Positions 8,015 to 18,548 are shown, counted from the first letter of the stretch. The stretch: DNA of 64,000 bases from Pseudohongiella nitratireducens (GCF_001642735.1 NZ_LWHM01000034.1:195152-259151), one strand, 5' to 3'. Numbers and translations: made by a program. Notes: generated by a model from the letters alone, not told the origin.

Positions 8015-9250
8015 ATGGAAACAATATACAGAAGAAACATATTTGCTATTTACGGCATGTCATTTTTCCACATGTTCATGCTCATCGTGCCTGTGCTGAT
8101 GCCTATGTTCCAGTCATTCGGTTTGAACCTGACTGAGATATTCTATATCCAGGCAGTCTATGCCGGAACCATCGTGGTACTGGAAGCACCCTCGGGTTAC
8201 CTGGCTGATGTACTGGGGCGTCGTGCCGTGCTTATTGCCGGCTCTGTACTGAACGGACTGGGCTGCCTGTGGTTGAATATTGCAGATGGTTTCTGGTCAT
8301 TACTGATTTTTGAAGTGACGCTGGGCATGGCATCCAGCCTGTTGTCAGGTGCCGATCTTGCCATGTTGTACGACACGGATCAGGCACTTAACCAGAATGA
8401 CGACGGCAACCCGCGCGCCATAGCCAACCTGGGTGTCAGCAAATCCATTGCTGAAGGTGGTGGCGCCTTGTTGGGTGGATGGGTTGCCATGTCTTCATTC
8501 GACTGGCTGATCGCCATACAATCCGTGGCAGCATGGTTTTCACTGGTGTTTGCGTTGCGTCTGAAAGAACCACCAGTGGCAGTTCTCAACAGCACCAGTG
8601 AAGCTCGACCCAGTTGGCGGGAACTCTCTGACCATGTACTAAAAGGCGACCGCATACTGAAACTGGTATTCCTGGCACTTCCGCTGTATACCCTGGGAAC
8701 AGTTCTGGCTGCCTGGTTAATACAGCCCCTTTGGCAGTCATTGTCACTGTCGTATGGCTGGTTTGGGATTCTCTGGTGCGGTCAAAGCCTGTTGGTAGCC
8801 ATGGGCAGTCGTTTCGGCTACCAGATTGAATCTCGCCACGGACCAACCCTGGCATTATTGTTAATTGGCATACTACCCATACTGGGTGCATTGGGTGCTG
8901 CTTTAATTGACGGAATGGGGGCGGCCGTTGTCAGCTTTATTCTGTTTTTCAACCGAGGCTTATACCAGGTCATTCTGGTAAATGCTCTGAATCGTCGGGT
9001 ACCCAGCCGAATCAGAGCCACTATTAACTCATTGAACAGTTTACTGTTCCGCCTGGGCTTTATGGTCGCCGGTCCGGTGATTGGTTTTGTCGCTCAGACT
9101 TACGGCATTCAGGCAGCCATGGCTATACTGGGGGGATATTCACTGTTGGTGCTGATTCTGGTCATGCTGCCATTGATATCAGCAGTCAGCACCGCCAGGC
9201 GGCAGGCAGACGAAAGAAGCCAACGGGTTGCAAATCATGACGCAGCATAG
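8015..9250 (+). CDS. Major facilitator superfamily (MFS) transporter
   Basis: 411 residues with about 12 hydrophobic segments. The loop after helix 2 reads GYLADVLGRRAVL, matching MFS motif A (G-LaDr-GRr). The open frame extends upstream to a TTG at 7931, inside the terminator, so that start is impossible. The ATG at 8015 has GGAGA 8 nt before it and gives METIYRRNIFAIYG directly before helix 1; an ATG at 7973 is a weaker alternative. Substrate is unknown; similar proteins are mostly annotated as drug or metabolite exporters. Its last 16 bases overlap the 3' end of the convergent EAL/GGDEF gene. Confidence 0.85.
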   Translation: METIYRRNIFAIYGMSFFHMFMLIVPVLMPMFQSFGLNLTEIFYIQAVYAGTIVVLEAPSGYLADVLGRRAVLIAGSVLNGLGCLWLNIADGFWSLLIFEVTLGMASSLLSGADLAMLYDTDQALNQNDDGNPRAIANLGVSKSIAEGGGALLGGWVAMSSFDWLIAIQSVAAWFSLVFALRLKEPPVAVLNSTSEARPSWRELSDHVLKGDRILKLVFLALPLYTLGTVLAAWLIQPLWQSLSLSYGWFGILWCGQSLLVAMGSRFGYQIESRHGPTLALLLIGILPILGALGAALIDGMGAAVVSFILFFNRGLYQVILVNALNRRVPSRIRATINSLNSLLFRLGFMVAGPVIGFVAQTYGIQAAMAILGGYSLLVLILVMLPLISAVSTARRQADERSQRVANHDAA

Positions 9251-11019
9251 AGAGATGGGTTTTCATCAATAGCATCGGCCAGAGTGGATTCAACAATACT
9301 GAATCCACTCTGGCGTTTTGCTTTGTGTTTATGATGCGAAGCCAGTTCAGCAAGCTCTTTAGCCGTGACACCCGACTCTCTTGATGCGGGCACAGTCAGA
9401 ACCCCGATGGAGAGATTTAACAGCGGGTATCGACGCCAGTTCCCATCCCTGTCTGGCGCTTCAAACCCGCCACTGGCAAGATCATCCTGTTTATACAGCT
9501 TGCGACACAGTTGCTGAAACTGCTGGTTGAGTGACTCCAGACGATGTAGCCAGTCAGCACTGCGCAAGACCAGCATAAAGTCATCCCCGCCAATATGGCC
9601 GACAAAATCACAATCAGAGTCGCAGAGATCCCGAAGTATCTGTGCCAGCCCCAGCAACACTTCATCACCTTTGCCATAGCCGTATATATCGTTGAAAGGT
9701 TTGAATGAATCCAGGTCGATATAACACAATCGCGCTCCCAGACCACTGGTTAAAATACGCTCCAGACATTCCTGAATGGAAACATTGCCAGGTAATAGTG
9801 TCAGCGGGTTGGCTGACTGCGCCTGGCGTATCTGCAATTCGGTAATCTGCCGCAACACATCAATCACCCGGCCCAGACCCAGGTAGGTATCATCACGAGC
9901 AATAATAAAATCTTCTTCCAACCTCTGCCTGGCACGGCTGGTTAACAGCCGACTGACTCGCTGCAAGCTTTGCTGCACATCAACAATCAGCGCTTCACGA
10001 TCCATCATTTGCGCAATCGACTTTCGTCCATGGAGTTCTTTCGCATAAGGTTTGAGCATGGTTTGACTTAAGGCATGGCAGTGGACAGTGCCTACCGGTG
10101 TACCATTGTCATCTACTACAGCCAGGCTATTCAGGCTGGGTTGCTGCTGAAACCGCTGCAGTACATCATTCACTGTCTGAGACTGGTGAACCGCATCGAC
10201 AGGAATCACCAGGCTATGCAACCCCGCCTCCAGAATCCCTTTTCGGGCGACATCATCAATCTTGGATGACAACAACACTTTATCGAGCACAGGTTGTGCA
10301 GACGGCCTTTCCAGCCAGTAGCCCTGAACCCAGTCAACCCCCATATCGGACAGCGTATTAAACTCTTCTGCCCTTTCAATACCTTCAGCAATCACATAGG
10401 CTCGCGCTGCTTTTGCCATCGATAAGATGGAACCTACGAACTCGCGTTTAACGGCATCTTTATCAATTGAGTCGATAAAATGCCGATCAATTTTAACGTA
10501 ATCTGGCTGAAGTTCGGTCCAGAGACGCAAGCTGGAATAGCCGGCCCCAAGGTCATCAATGGCAATCGAGAACCCCATGCTCCGATAATGTTGCAATGCC
10601 GCCTGCAGCAGTTCGACGTCATTTATAGGCAGATGTTCCGTTAACTCAATCACCACATCGTGTGGCTCAAGCCCGACTTCATGAATGATGCTAAGCGTCT
10701 CGCCAGCGTAGTGATTTTTTTCAAGTAAACTGCCTGGCGTCACATTAATGAACAGCAAACCACCCAGTTTGAGCTCAGCAAACCGCGTCAACGCGCTACG
10801 TCGGCACAAGAATTCCAGCTCTGTGAGTTTGCCAAAATGAGCGGCTGCGGCGAAAAGTGTTAACGGGGAGTGCAAAGGACTGTTTGACGGACCACGCGTC
10901 AGTGCCTCATAACCAATAATATTTTTCTCAACACCCGATACAATCGGTTGGAAAAGCGTGGAAATGGCTCCATTTTCAATGATACGAAGGAGCTCATCCA
11001 GTTGCTGGGAAAGGGTCAT
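9235..11019 (-). CDS. EAL-CBS-GGDEF cyclic-di-GMP signalling protein
   Basis: 594 residues from the ATG at 11019 (the frame opens 15 codons earlier with GTG). An EAL phosphodiesterase domain comes first (about 1-245) with EALTRGP, FINVTP, VIELTE, IAIDDLGAGYSSL, DYVKID, AEGIE and VQGYW, so all metal and catalytic positions I can identify are kept. A paired-CBS region follows (about 255-395). A C-terminal GGDEF domain (about 420-590) has YIDLDSFKPFND and the signature GGDDF, with Asp in place of the usual Glu. No membrane segment is seen, so it should be cytosolic. The likely net activity is c-di-GMP hydrolysis, with CBS and GGDEF domains sensing nucleotides; a weak cyclase activity cannot be excluded. 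Confidence 0.93.
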   Translation of the reverse strand: MTLSQQLDELLRIIENGAISTLFQPIVSGVEKNIIGYEALTRGPSNSPLHSPLTLFAAAAHFGKLTELEFLCRRSALTRFAELKLGGLLFINVTPGSLLEKNHYAGETLSIIHEVGLEPHDVVIELTEHLPINDVELLQAALQHYRSMGFSIAIDDLGAGYSSLRLWTELQPDYVKIDRHFIDSIDKDAVKREFVGSILSMAKAARAYVIAEGIERAEEFNTLSDMGVDWVQGYWLERPSAQPVLDKVLLSSKIDDVARKGILEAGLHSLVIPVDAVHQSQTVNDVLQRFQQQPSLNSLAVVDDNGTPVGTVHCHALSQTMLKPYAKELHGRKSIAQMMDREALIVDVQQSLQRVSRLLTSRARQRLEEDFIIARDDTYLGLGRVIDVLRQITELQIRQAQSANPLTLLPGNVSIQECLERILTSGLGARLCYIDLDSFKPFNDIYGYGKGDEVLLGLAQILRDLCDSDCDFVGHIGGDDFMLVLRSADWLHRLESLNQQFQQLCRKLYKQDDLASGGFEAPDRDGNWRRYPLLNLSIGVLTVPASRESGVTAKELAELASHHKHKAKRQSGFSIVESTLADAIDENPSLYAAS

Positions 11020-11119
11020 AGCTATCCATACTGCAGGCACAACATTGACCCGGCAATTTGCCACAATCTAATGACAGATTAATGACAAAGCGATACCCAC
11101 GGTGGTTTGCGCAGTACAT

Positions 11120-11166
11120 AAAAAAACCGTGATATGGGCTGTTACCACAACCGACATCACGGTTTT
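11120..11166 (-). terminator. Intrinsic terminator downstream of the second TonB-dependent receptor
   Basis: Perfect 11-bp stem AAAACCGTGAT / ATCACGGTTTT. Read on the minus strand it ends in a run of seven T. It lies 25-71 nt past the receptor stop codon. Confidence 0.85.
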
Positions 11167-11190
11167 CTAATCAAAAGCGTATCGATGAAC

Positions 11191-14100
11191 CTAGAACTGC
11201 ATCAACACCCGTGCATACAGGCGACGACCGCGACCATCAAACTGGTAAGCATCATAGTTCAGTGCGCCATTGTAGTGGAAAGGCAACTCCGCATTGAAAG
11301 CATCCAGCGCACCGACGGTGAACATCGTGGTGCCCATTGCTTCGTTTGCCCACTGATGAGTGTAGGAGTACTGAATATCGACACTGTGGTAGGTGTCAAT
11401 CTTGCGATTCACCACAGATCGAACATAATCGTTACCATTATCATAAGTATCTTGATACTGGAGATTATCGTAAGCACCGATAAAGCGGTTGACCACATTC
11501 ACGGCATGCGTGGCATCATTGCTTGACCAGCCAAGTGTGACACTGCCTTTTTTGTCAGGTAGCGAACGCACCAGCAAGCCATCACCCGTTGTGCCTGCAG
11601 CATCATAGATACCCGTTTCACGCAACCCCAGCTCAAGACCAGGGACATCGTTCAACGTATACTGATTAACGTATGTAAAATCAGACTGGACAGTAAACCG
11701 TCCCATATCCGTGGTCCAGTTGTAGCCAATTTTCAGGTCAAAACCATCCGCAGTCACTTCACCGGCATTGATAGCACTGGAACTCACCGTAGTCAGTGCA
11801 CCAGTCAGTGTACCGGCACTACGAACGACACCATCAACGATATATGTACGAGGATCCACTACACAATCAAGACGTGAATATGGGATGGTTTGCCCCGCCT
11901 CCGTTTTAGAATTCTCGGGATCATCACCCCACTGCTGAGACAAAGCGACAGGATCACAAGACTCGTATGGATCAGATCCAGCGTAGGCGGGTGCCGGACT
12001 GCTGGAAATCGTACCATTGACGACATAGTTATCGGGATCCTGCGCCGCTATTTGAAATGCCTCAATTTCATGGCTAATAGCAGAAATACCTGGCTGTGGC
12101 ATCACACGATCCTTGACTTCAAAGCGCCAGAAGTCAGTGGTCACATTCAAGCCTTCCAGTGCACCTGATGGCGTCCAGATAAAGCCTGCGCTGTATGTGT
12201 TTGCTGTCTCATTCGCCACATCCGGCGCTGGTGATCCCACCGTATATGTAGTCTCCGGCTCAGCATTCTCGTTGGTTGGAGGTACCATGCCTGCTCGCAC
12301 GGCCTGTGCGCTGATCGGATCACGGAATGTAATATTACTGGACTCCAAGCCTTCCAGCTGAATACCAATGTTTGGTGCACGGAAAGATTGCGAGAATGAA
12401 CCTCTAAGTAACAATGAATCAGTAGGACGCCAGCTCATCGCAACCTTTGGTGTTAGCTCGCCACCGATATTGCCACCATAGTCCTCGTAACGCAGCGCCA
12501 CCTGGGATTCAATCTGGTCCCAGAACGGCAATGACAACTCCATAAAGGCAGACTTGGTGGTTCGGTCATGATCATAGTTAAAGATACACTCGGAACATTC
12601 AAAATTGTTGGAGATATACCGATACTCTGGCTCACCATTGCTGTTAAATCCTGAAATACCAGTCAGGCCAGGGTCATTCAATGTAGGTGCAATTGATTTT
12701 GCATTCCGCTCCCTATATTGAAGGCCTGCTGCAAACTGAGCCGTCCCACCTTGCATCTCAAACAGTTCACCCGATAAAACCGCATCAAACACGGCCAGCT
12801 TGTTGCGTTTATCGGCACGACGCACTGTCGGCATCATCCAGTCAATCAGCTCTGGCGAATTGGCCATACTGCCATCTGCCTGTCGAGTCAGGTAAGGGTT
12901 ATAAAACTCACAACCGTCCTGACCATGATTGTTACTGGTCAGCGCCTGAGACAATGATTCATAGGTGTTAAATACAAAACCCGGGAAGAACAACTGGGTC
13001 ATACTTTGCCCGACATAATCCCAGGCAGTTGGGATAGCAGGCGATATGTGACCCCTGGCGCTCAAGAAATCAAAATCAGAAACACCGTTTGGGGTACAGT
13101 TTGGGCCGCCTAAGCCATTGGCCGCCAGATGAGCTCTGTCGCGCTGGAATGTTTTGTATTCCAACTCGAAGCTGGTCCCACTCCAGGAGTAGCTGACATC
13201 GTAGTTAAACCGGCGATCATTAAAGGCTGTAAAGTCACCACGGATACCTGCCTGGACACCAATGGATTCTGTCCGGTTTATTTGGTTACTCTCACCCAGG
13301 CGCGGTGAGCTGCCAATGTTCATATTGGCATAACTGGGTACATTAGGACCACCATTGACCGCAGCGACGGGGGCATTGGGAATATCGCCCGCCGTGGGCC
13401 TGCTCAACCCGATAGCCGGTGCAAAGTAACCTAGCTCAAGTGGCTGACCAATCGAGTAGCCACCCCAGGCGGGATTACCCTGGTGCGCACCAGGCTGAGC
13501 CAGAAACATGGTAGGCCCACGACTGGTATAGGCACCAGAATCCGAACGCTGAATCTCTGAGCTGGAATATTGTGCAAATGAATAAAACTCTGTACTGGCG
13601 TTAAATGCGTGATCAAAGGCACCAGCAATGCTGTCTCGCTCCATGCCTACATTTAACAATCGCCACTGAGCATCTTCTTCACGGCATGTGGAGTTTGGTT
13701 CTCCGCGATCTGCACTTAATGTACCCCAAAAATAAGGCGTACCATCTGCTGACGTCAAGCTTTCACAAAGCGGATCAGTATACAGAAGGTTGCTGTTACC
13801 GCCTTCAGCAACAGCCTGATTGATCGCTTCCTGATTCACATAAGCCGTATTGACGTTGGAGCCAAAAGCCGGGTTGACAATTGGAACGCCCAAGCCACCA
13901 ACCTGAGAGTTAAACTCGGACCGCTCATCATAAAAACGCGCCTGTGTCACAGATACTGGATCTCGCCGAAACACCTCACCTGACAAGACAAAGTGAGTAG
14001 AACCAGTGTCACTGGCCCAACCCCAAATCGCACTGGCAGTGCGATCCTGGTTACCCAGATCCTTTTCCAGTGCCTGGACATCACCATACAGCTCAAACCC

Positions 14101-14643
14101 TTCAAAGTTATTCCGCATGATAACGTTGACCACACCGGCCACTGCATCAGAACCATACAAAGCCGAACCACCATCAGTCAGCACTTCCAGACGTTCGACC
14201 ATCACTAAGGGAATGGTATTGATATCAACAAACTCACCGCCAGTCGGCGTAGATGTCGCGGCAGGCGCCATGCGTTTGCCGTTAATCAGTGTCAGCGTGG
14301 AATTTTCACCCAGGTTGCGCAGGTTGATATTGGCCATACCGGACAGGTTGCCCATGTCAGCATTACCGCCATCGGCTCCTTCGTTACTGACAGAACCGGA
14401 GTTGACTTCGAGGTTTTTCACCACATCCCAGATCTGCGCTGCACCTTGTGACTCGATAGATGCCCTGTCGACCACTTGAACAGGCGACGGTGCATCCAGA
14501 GGACTACCCGCAATATAGGAACCCGTGACAACCACTTCTTCGATATCGGAATCTGCATCCTGCGCCATAGCAGGCAGGCAGCTCAAGCTCGACAGAACGC
14601 CAAGCAGTAAGGACTTGCGACGATAACCAGGCCATGTGGACAT
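11191..14643 (-). CDS. TonB-dependent outer-membrane receptor, tandem copy B
   Basis: 1150 residues: signal peptide (SLSCLPAMAQ), TonB-box-like IEEVVVTG, plug domain (SPVQVVDRASIESQGAAQIW, then LRNLGENSTLTLINGKR and GGSALYGSDAVAGVVNVIMR) and a long beta barrel ending RVLMQF with the terminal Phe of outer-membrane proteins. The ATG at 14643 follows GGGGGAAA. It imports an unknown ligand across the outer membrane using TonB energy; the long form with this plug type is common for carbohydrate, peptide or other large-nutrient receptors. The gene upstream (copy A) is a close paralogue throughout its length. Several Cys are conserved in both, including a CxxC in FECSECIFNYDHD. No adjacent enzyme or TonB/ExbBD gene reveals the substrate. 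Confidence 0.93.
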   Translation of the reverse strand: MSTWPGYRRKSLLLGVLSSLSCLPAMAQDADSDIEEVVVTGSYIAGSPLDAPSPVQVVDRASIESQGAAQIWDVVKNLEVNSGSVSNEGADGGNADMGNLSGMANINLRNLGENSTLTLINGKRMAPAATSTPTGGEFVDINTIPLVMVERLEVLTDGGSALYGSDAVAGVVNVIMRNNFEGFELYGDVQALEKDLGNQDRTASAIWGWASDTGSTHFVLSGEVFRRDPVSVTQARFYDERSEFNSQVGGLGVPIVNPAFGSNVNTAYVNQEAINQAVAEGGNSNLLYTDPLCESLTSADGTPYFWGTLSADRGEPNSTCREEDAQWRLLNVGMERDSIAGAFDHAFNASTEFYSFAQYSSSEIQRSDSGAYTSRGPTMFLAQPGAHQGNPAWGGYSIGQPLELGYFAPAIGLSRPTAGDIPNAPVAAVNGGPNVPSYANMNIGSSPRLGESNQINRTESIGVQAGIRGDFTAFNDRRFNYDVSYSWSGTSFELEYKTFQRDRAHLAANGLGGPNCTPNGVSDFDFLSARGHISPAIPTAWDYVGQSMTQLFFPGFVFNTYESLSQALTSNNHGQDGCEFYNPYLTRQADGSMANSPELIDWMMPTVRRADKRNKLAVFDAVLSGELFEMQGGTAQFAAGLQYRERNAKSIAPTLNDPGLTGISGFNSNGEPEYRYISNNFECSECIFNYDHDRTTKSAFMELSLPFWDQIESQVALRYEDYGGNIGGELTPKVAMSWRPTDSLLLRGSFSQSFRAPNIGIQLEGLESSNITFRDPISAQAVRAGMVPPTNENAEPETTYTVGSPAPDVANETANTYSAGFIWTPSGALEGLNVTTDFWRFEVKDRVMPQPGISAISHEIEAFQIAAQDPDNYVVNGTISSSPAPAYAGSDPYESCDPVALSQQWGDDPENSKTEAGQTIPYSRLDCVVDPRTYIVDGVVRSAGTLTGALTTVSSSAINAGEVTADGFDLKIGYNWTTDMGRFTVQSDFTYVNQYTLNDVPGLELGLRETGIYDAAGTTGDGLLVRSLPDKKGSVTLGWSSNDATHAVNVVNRFIGAYDNLQYQDTYDNGNDYVRSVVNRKIDTYHSVDIQYSYTHQWANEAMGTTMFTVGALDAFNAELPFHYNGALNYDAYQFDGRGRRLYARVLMQF

Positions 14644-14977
14644 GGTGTGTTTCCCCCGTGATTATTATTGTTGGTTGGTATGGCAACTGCAAAGTGCACC
14701 CGGCACTTGTAATTCCGTTTCCATCCGGAAATGACAACCTTGACCAAATCCGGTACTACAGGGAGTTTTCATTCGACTTTAGCGAATCAAATCAGGCTTT
14801 GCAACGAAATTTGAATGAATTCATGAATATTATCAATACAATACTCAAACAGTATAACCCTCAATGATAGAGGCCATTTATAGTGTTGATTTCAAACACT
14901 TATCGTCGCACTAACCTTTCGCTTCACCGATGAAGGCTATCGGGGGAACAGCCTCCATCGTAATTAAACAGTCGTAT
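14644..14977 (-). other. 334-bp intergenic region between the two receptor genes
   Basis: AT-rich gap with no credible ORF. Near the copy A stop codon, a 10-bp stem with one G-U pair (GATGGAGGCT / AGCCTTCATC, about 14926-14960) could be a weak terminator, but no T run follows. Closer to copy B a weak promoter is possible: TTGCAA, 17 nt, TAAAGT on the minus strand. A small palindrome TGAAT-GA-ATTCA also occurs. This suggests copy B has its own promoter. Confidence 0.4.
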
Positions 14978-17900
14978 TTAAAAACGCATCAGGATGCGCC
15001 CGTAAAACCGTCGCCCACGGCCATCAAACACTGCCGCATCATAATTTAACGGGCCGGAATAAAGGAATGGTAAACTGGCATTAAAAGCATCCAGAACGCC
15101 TAGCGTGAAAGTCGCTTCCGACATACCCGCAGCCCACTGCTGAGTGTAGCTGTATTGCAGGTCCACCCGATGATAGCTGTCTACCTCCGGGCTGATGATG
15201 GAGCGCACATAATCGTTACCATTGAGATAGTCATTCTGGTAAGACAAGTTGTCGTAGCTGCCAATAAAATGATTTATCCAGGTTGCCTGATGAGACAGAT
15301 TGTTGCTGGTCCAGCTCAATGACAGATTGCCTTTTATATCGGGCAATGATCGCACCAGCAAACCATCACCCGTGGTACCGGCAGCATCAAACTCACCACT
15401 TTCCAGCAAACCGAGGTCCAGGCCAGGTACATTACGCAGGGTATATTGATTAACGTAGGTCATTTGGCCATTGACACCAAATTCACCCACAGATGACGAC
15501 CAGCGATACCCCGCACTGAGGTCTACCCCATCAGTCACCACTTCACCGGCATTTATCGCTGAACTGACAATCGTCACCAACTCGGCGATAGTGCTGCCTT
15601 GTGCACGGACGACCCCTTCGACCACATAGCTTCGGGGATCCACCACACAGTCGAGTCGGGAGCCGGGAATCACCTGTCCCGCCTCTGTCATCGAATCCGC
15701 AGGATCATCACCCCACTGCGCAGACAATGCCTCCGGGTCACAGGATTGATAAAGTTGTGAGGCATCATTCGCCAGGGACGAATTGAGCACATACTGATCC
15801 TGCTGCTGCGCCGCCTGCTCAAAGGCAGTTAACTCATGGTCGATAGACGAAATGGCCGGTTGTGGCATGACCCGATCCTGGACCTCAAACCGCCAGTAAT
15901 CTGCAGCTAGCCTTAGCCCCTCCAGTTTGCCACCTGGCGTCCATTGCAGCCCAGCCCCGTAGGTATCAGCAGTTTCGTTCCCGATATCCAGGGCCGGAGA
16001 GCCAACTGTATACGTTGTGTTGGGCAAGGCATTCTCATTGCTCACTGGCAGTAGCCCTGCACGAACGGCCTGGTTGCGCAATGGGTCGCGGAATGTCGCC
16101 CGGCTGGCCTCTAGCCCTTCCCGTTGAATGGCGATATTGGGCGCACGGAAAGACCGGGAATAAGAGGAGCGAAGCAACCAGTCATCACTGGGACGCCAGC
16201 TCATTGCCACTTTGGGTGTTACCTGACTCCCAATTCGATCACCATAGCTTTCCCAGCGCAAAGCCAACTGTGTTTCGATGCTGTCCAGTAACGGCAAAGA
16301 CAGTTCTGTAAATACCGACTTAACATCACGATCATGATCATAATTAAATATGCACTGCGAGCATTCATAATTGTTGCTCACATAATGATAGGCATCCGGC
16401 TCACCATTTTCGTCGTAGGAGAGAATGGCCTGCGGGATGCCGGGGTAGTTTATGCCTGGCGCAATTGAACTGTTGTTTTGCTGACGGTATTGCAGCCCCA
16501 GCGCGAACTGGGCTTCACCACCGGGTAGTGAAAACAGCTCACCGGATAAAACCGCATCAAATACGGCCAGTTTGTTACGTTTGTCCGAGCGTTTGACGGT
16601 TGGCATCATCCAGTCGAGCAACTCCTGAGAGTTGGCCATGTCCGGGTCTACCTGAGCGGTCAGGAATGGATTAAAAAACTGACAACCACCCTGACCATGA
16701 TTATTGCTGGTCAATGCCAGCGAGAGACTTTCGCGGGTATTATGAACATAGCCGGGCAGAAAAGTTTGTGTGAATGAATCACCAAGAAAATCCCAGAACG
16801 TTGGTAGCGCCGGGGAAGCATCGCCTCTGGCTGACTGAAAATCAAAATCTGCAACACCATTGGGTGTACAATCCGGCCCACCCAGACCATTCACTGCCAA
16901 CTCGGCACGATCGCGCTGAAAGGTCTGGTAATCCACTTCAAAACTGGTACCACTCCAGGCATAACTGACATCATAATTAAAACGCCGGTCATTCAAGGCA
17001 AAAAACTCGCCTTTAACTCCACCCTGAAAAGTCAGCGTTTCACTGTGGCTGATATTGGTATTGCCACCGGTACGTGGTTTGTTACCCGCCTGTATGTAAG
17101 CAGACATCGGGACATTGGGACCCCCATTGGCAATATCGACCGGAGCATTGGTGATATCACCAGGCTGCGGGCGCGCCAGACCAATCGCCGGAGCAAAATA
17201 GCCCAGTTCCGCGGTTTGCCCAATGGCATACCCACCCCAGGCCGGGTTCCCCTGATGAGCTCCCGGCGCTGCCAGATACAAACCCGGGCCGCGGGAAGTC
17301 ACATAGCCTGAATCGCTGCGTTCAATTTCAGAGCTGGACCACAACGCAAAACCGTAAAACTCCGCAGAGTCTGTCAATGCCTGACGGAAGGAGGCCGAAA
17401 TGCTGTCACGTTCCATCCCCACATTCAGCAGGCGCCATTGCGATTCGTCTTCTCGACAGGTGCTGTCCGGATTACCACGTTCAGCATAAGGCGTTCCCCA
17501 GAAATAAGGCGTGCCGTCGGCAGAATTCAATTGCGTGCATAAAGGATCGAGAGTGCGTAACTCACTTCCACCGCCTTCCGCAATGACCTGCGCCATGGCG
17601 GCTGCATTGATATAGGCAGGATTCAACTGAGCCCCAAACGATGGCTGGGCCACCAGTGTTCCCATGCCTCCAACCGCCGCGCTGAAATCGGAGCGCTCAT
17701 CATAAAAACGTGCCGACTGAACAGATACCGGGTCCCGGCGGAATGCTTCCGCTGCTATGACAAAGGAGCTGTCGCCGTCACTGTCCTGCCAACCCCAGAT
17801 GGCACTGCCGGTTTTATCAAAACGACTTCCCGCATTCTCTACATTTTGCAGATCACCATAGACTTCAAACCCTTCAAAGTCGTTACGCATGATCAAATTC

Positions 17901-18433
17901 ACTACACCCGCAACGGCATCAGAGCCATACAATGCAGAACCACCATCAGCCAGGACTTCAACTCGCTCCAGCATCACCAGTGGAATGGTATTGATATCCA
18001 CAAATTCACCACCGGAAGCAGTGGTGGTTGCTGCAGCTACCTGACGCTTGCCATTGATCAGTGTCAGCGTTGAGTTCTCGCCCAGATTACGCAGATTGAT
18101 ATTGGCTGTCCCGGACAATGAGCCAACTTCTGCATTACCACCCTCAGCCCCTTCATTGCTGATGGAACCTGAGTTGATTGCCATATTGCTGATGACATCC
18201 CAGATCTGCACAGCTCCCTGCGAGACCATCTCTTCCCGATCAACCACCTGAACCGGTGAGGGAGCATCGAGCGGACTGCCACGAAGATAAGAGCCGGTGA
18301 CCAGCACCTCTTCAACTTGTGCCGGCGCCTGAGGCGAAGTTTGCGCCTGGGCAATGACGGGAAAATAAGCGGATGAACAAAGCAGACCTGCAATAGAGCG
18401 GGCCAATACATTACCGGTGAGTAATCGGGACAT
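14978..18433 (-). CDS. TonB-dependent outer-membrane receptor, tandem copy A
   Basis: 1151 residues from the ATG at 18433, chosen over one seven codons earlier because AGGAG sits 8 nt before it and the signal peptide (ending VIAQAQ) is then normal length. TonB-box-like VEEVLVTG is followed by a plug with SPLDAPSPVQVVDREEM, NLRNLGENSTLTLINGKR and GGSALYGSDAVAGVVNLIMR, then a barrel ending RILMRF. It aligns with copy B across the whole length with few gaps, so the pair arose by tandem duplication. The Cys pair NYECSQCIFNYDHD and other Cys (CTPNG, CDPEA, CVVDPR) are shared. Ligand unknown; divergence is spread over the extracellular loops, so the two may recognise related but different ligands. 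Confidence 0.93.
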   Translation of the reverse strand: MSRLLTGNVLARSIAGLLCSSAYFPVIAQAQTSPQAPAQVEEVLVTGSYLRGSPLDAPSPVQVVDREEMVSQGAVQIWDVISNMAINSGSISNEGAEGGNAEVGSLSGTANINLRNLGENSTLTLINGKRQVAAATTTASGGEFVDINTIPLVMLERVEVLADGGSALYGSDAVAGVVNLIMRNDFEGFEVYGDLQNVENAGSRFDKTGSAIWGWQDSDGDSSFVIAAEAFRRDPVSVQSARFYDERSDFSAAVGGMGTLVAQPSFGAQLNPAYINAAAMAQVIAEGGGSELRTLDPLCTQLNSADGTPYFWGTPYAERGNPDSTCREDESQWRLLNVGMERDSISASFRQALTDSAEFYGFALWSSSEIERSDSGYVTSRGPGLYLAAPGAHQGNPAWGGYAIGQTAELGYFAPAIGLARPQPGDITNAPVDIANGGPNVPMSAYIQAGNKPRTGGNTNISHSETLTFQGGVKGEFFALNDRRFNYDVSYAWSGTSFEVDYQTFQRDRAELAVNGLGGPDCTPNGVADFDFQSARGDASPALPTFWDFLGDSFTQTFLPGYVHNTRESLSLALTSNNHGQGGCQFFNPFLTAQVDPDMANSQELLDWMMPTVKRSDKRNKLAVFDAVLSGELFSLPGGEAQFALGLQYRQQNNSSIAPGINYPGIPQAILSYDENGEPDAYHYVSNNYECSQCIFNYDHDRDVKSVFTELSLPLLDSIETQLALRWESYGDRIGSQVTPKVAMSWRPSDDWLLRSSYSRSFRAPNIAIQREGLEASRATFRDPLRNQAVRAGLLPVSNENALPNTTYTVGSPALDIGNETADTYGAGLQWTPGGKLEGLRLAADYWRFEVQDRVMPQPAISSIDHELTAFEQAAQQQDQYVLNSSLANDASQLYQSCDPEALSAQWGDDPADSMTEAGQVIPGSRLDCVVDPRSYVVEGVVRAQGSTIAELVTIVSSAINAGEVVTDGVDLSAGYRWSSSVGEFGVNGQMTYVNQYTLRNVPGLDLGLLESGEFDAAGTTGDGLLVRSLPDIKGNLSLSWTSNNLSHQATWINHFIGSYDNLSYQNDYLNGNDYVRSIISPEVDSYHRVDLQYSYTQQWAAGMSEATFTLGVLDAFNASLPFLYSGPLNYDAAVFDGRGRRFYGRILMRF

Positions 18434-18548
18434 ACATACTTCTCCTGATTCCATAACTAAGCGCTAGACAGCAATCGCTTCCGGGTAATGGAAACTAAAC
18501 AGGAAGTTCCATTGGCTTTACCAGGACTCATGGTAAACTGCGCGCACA

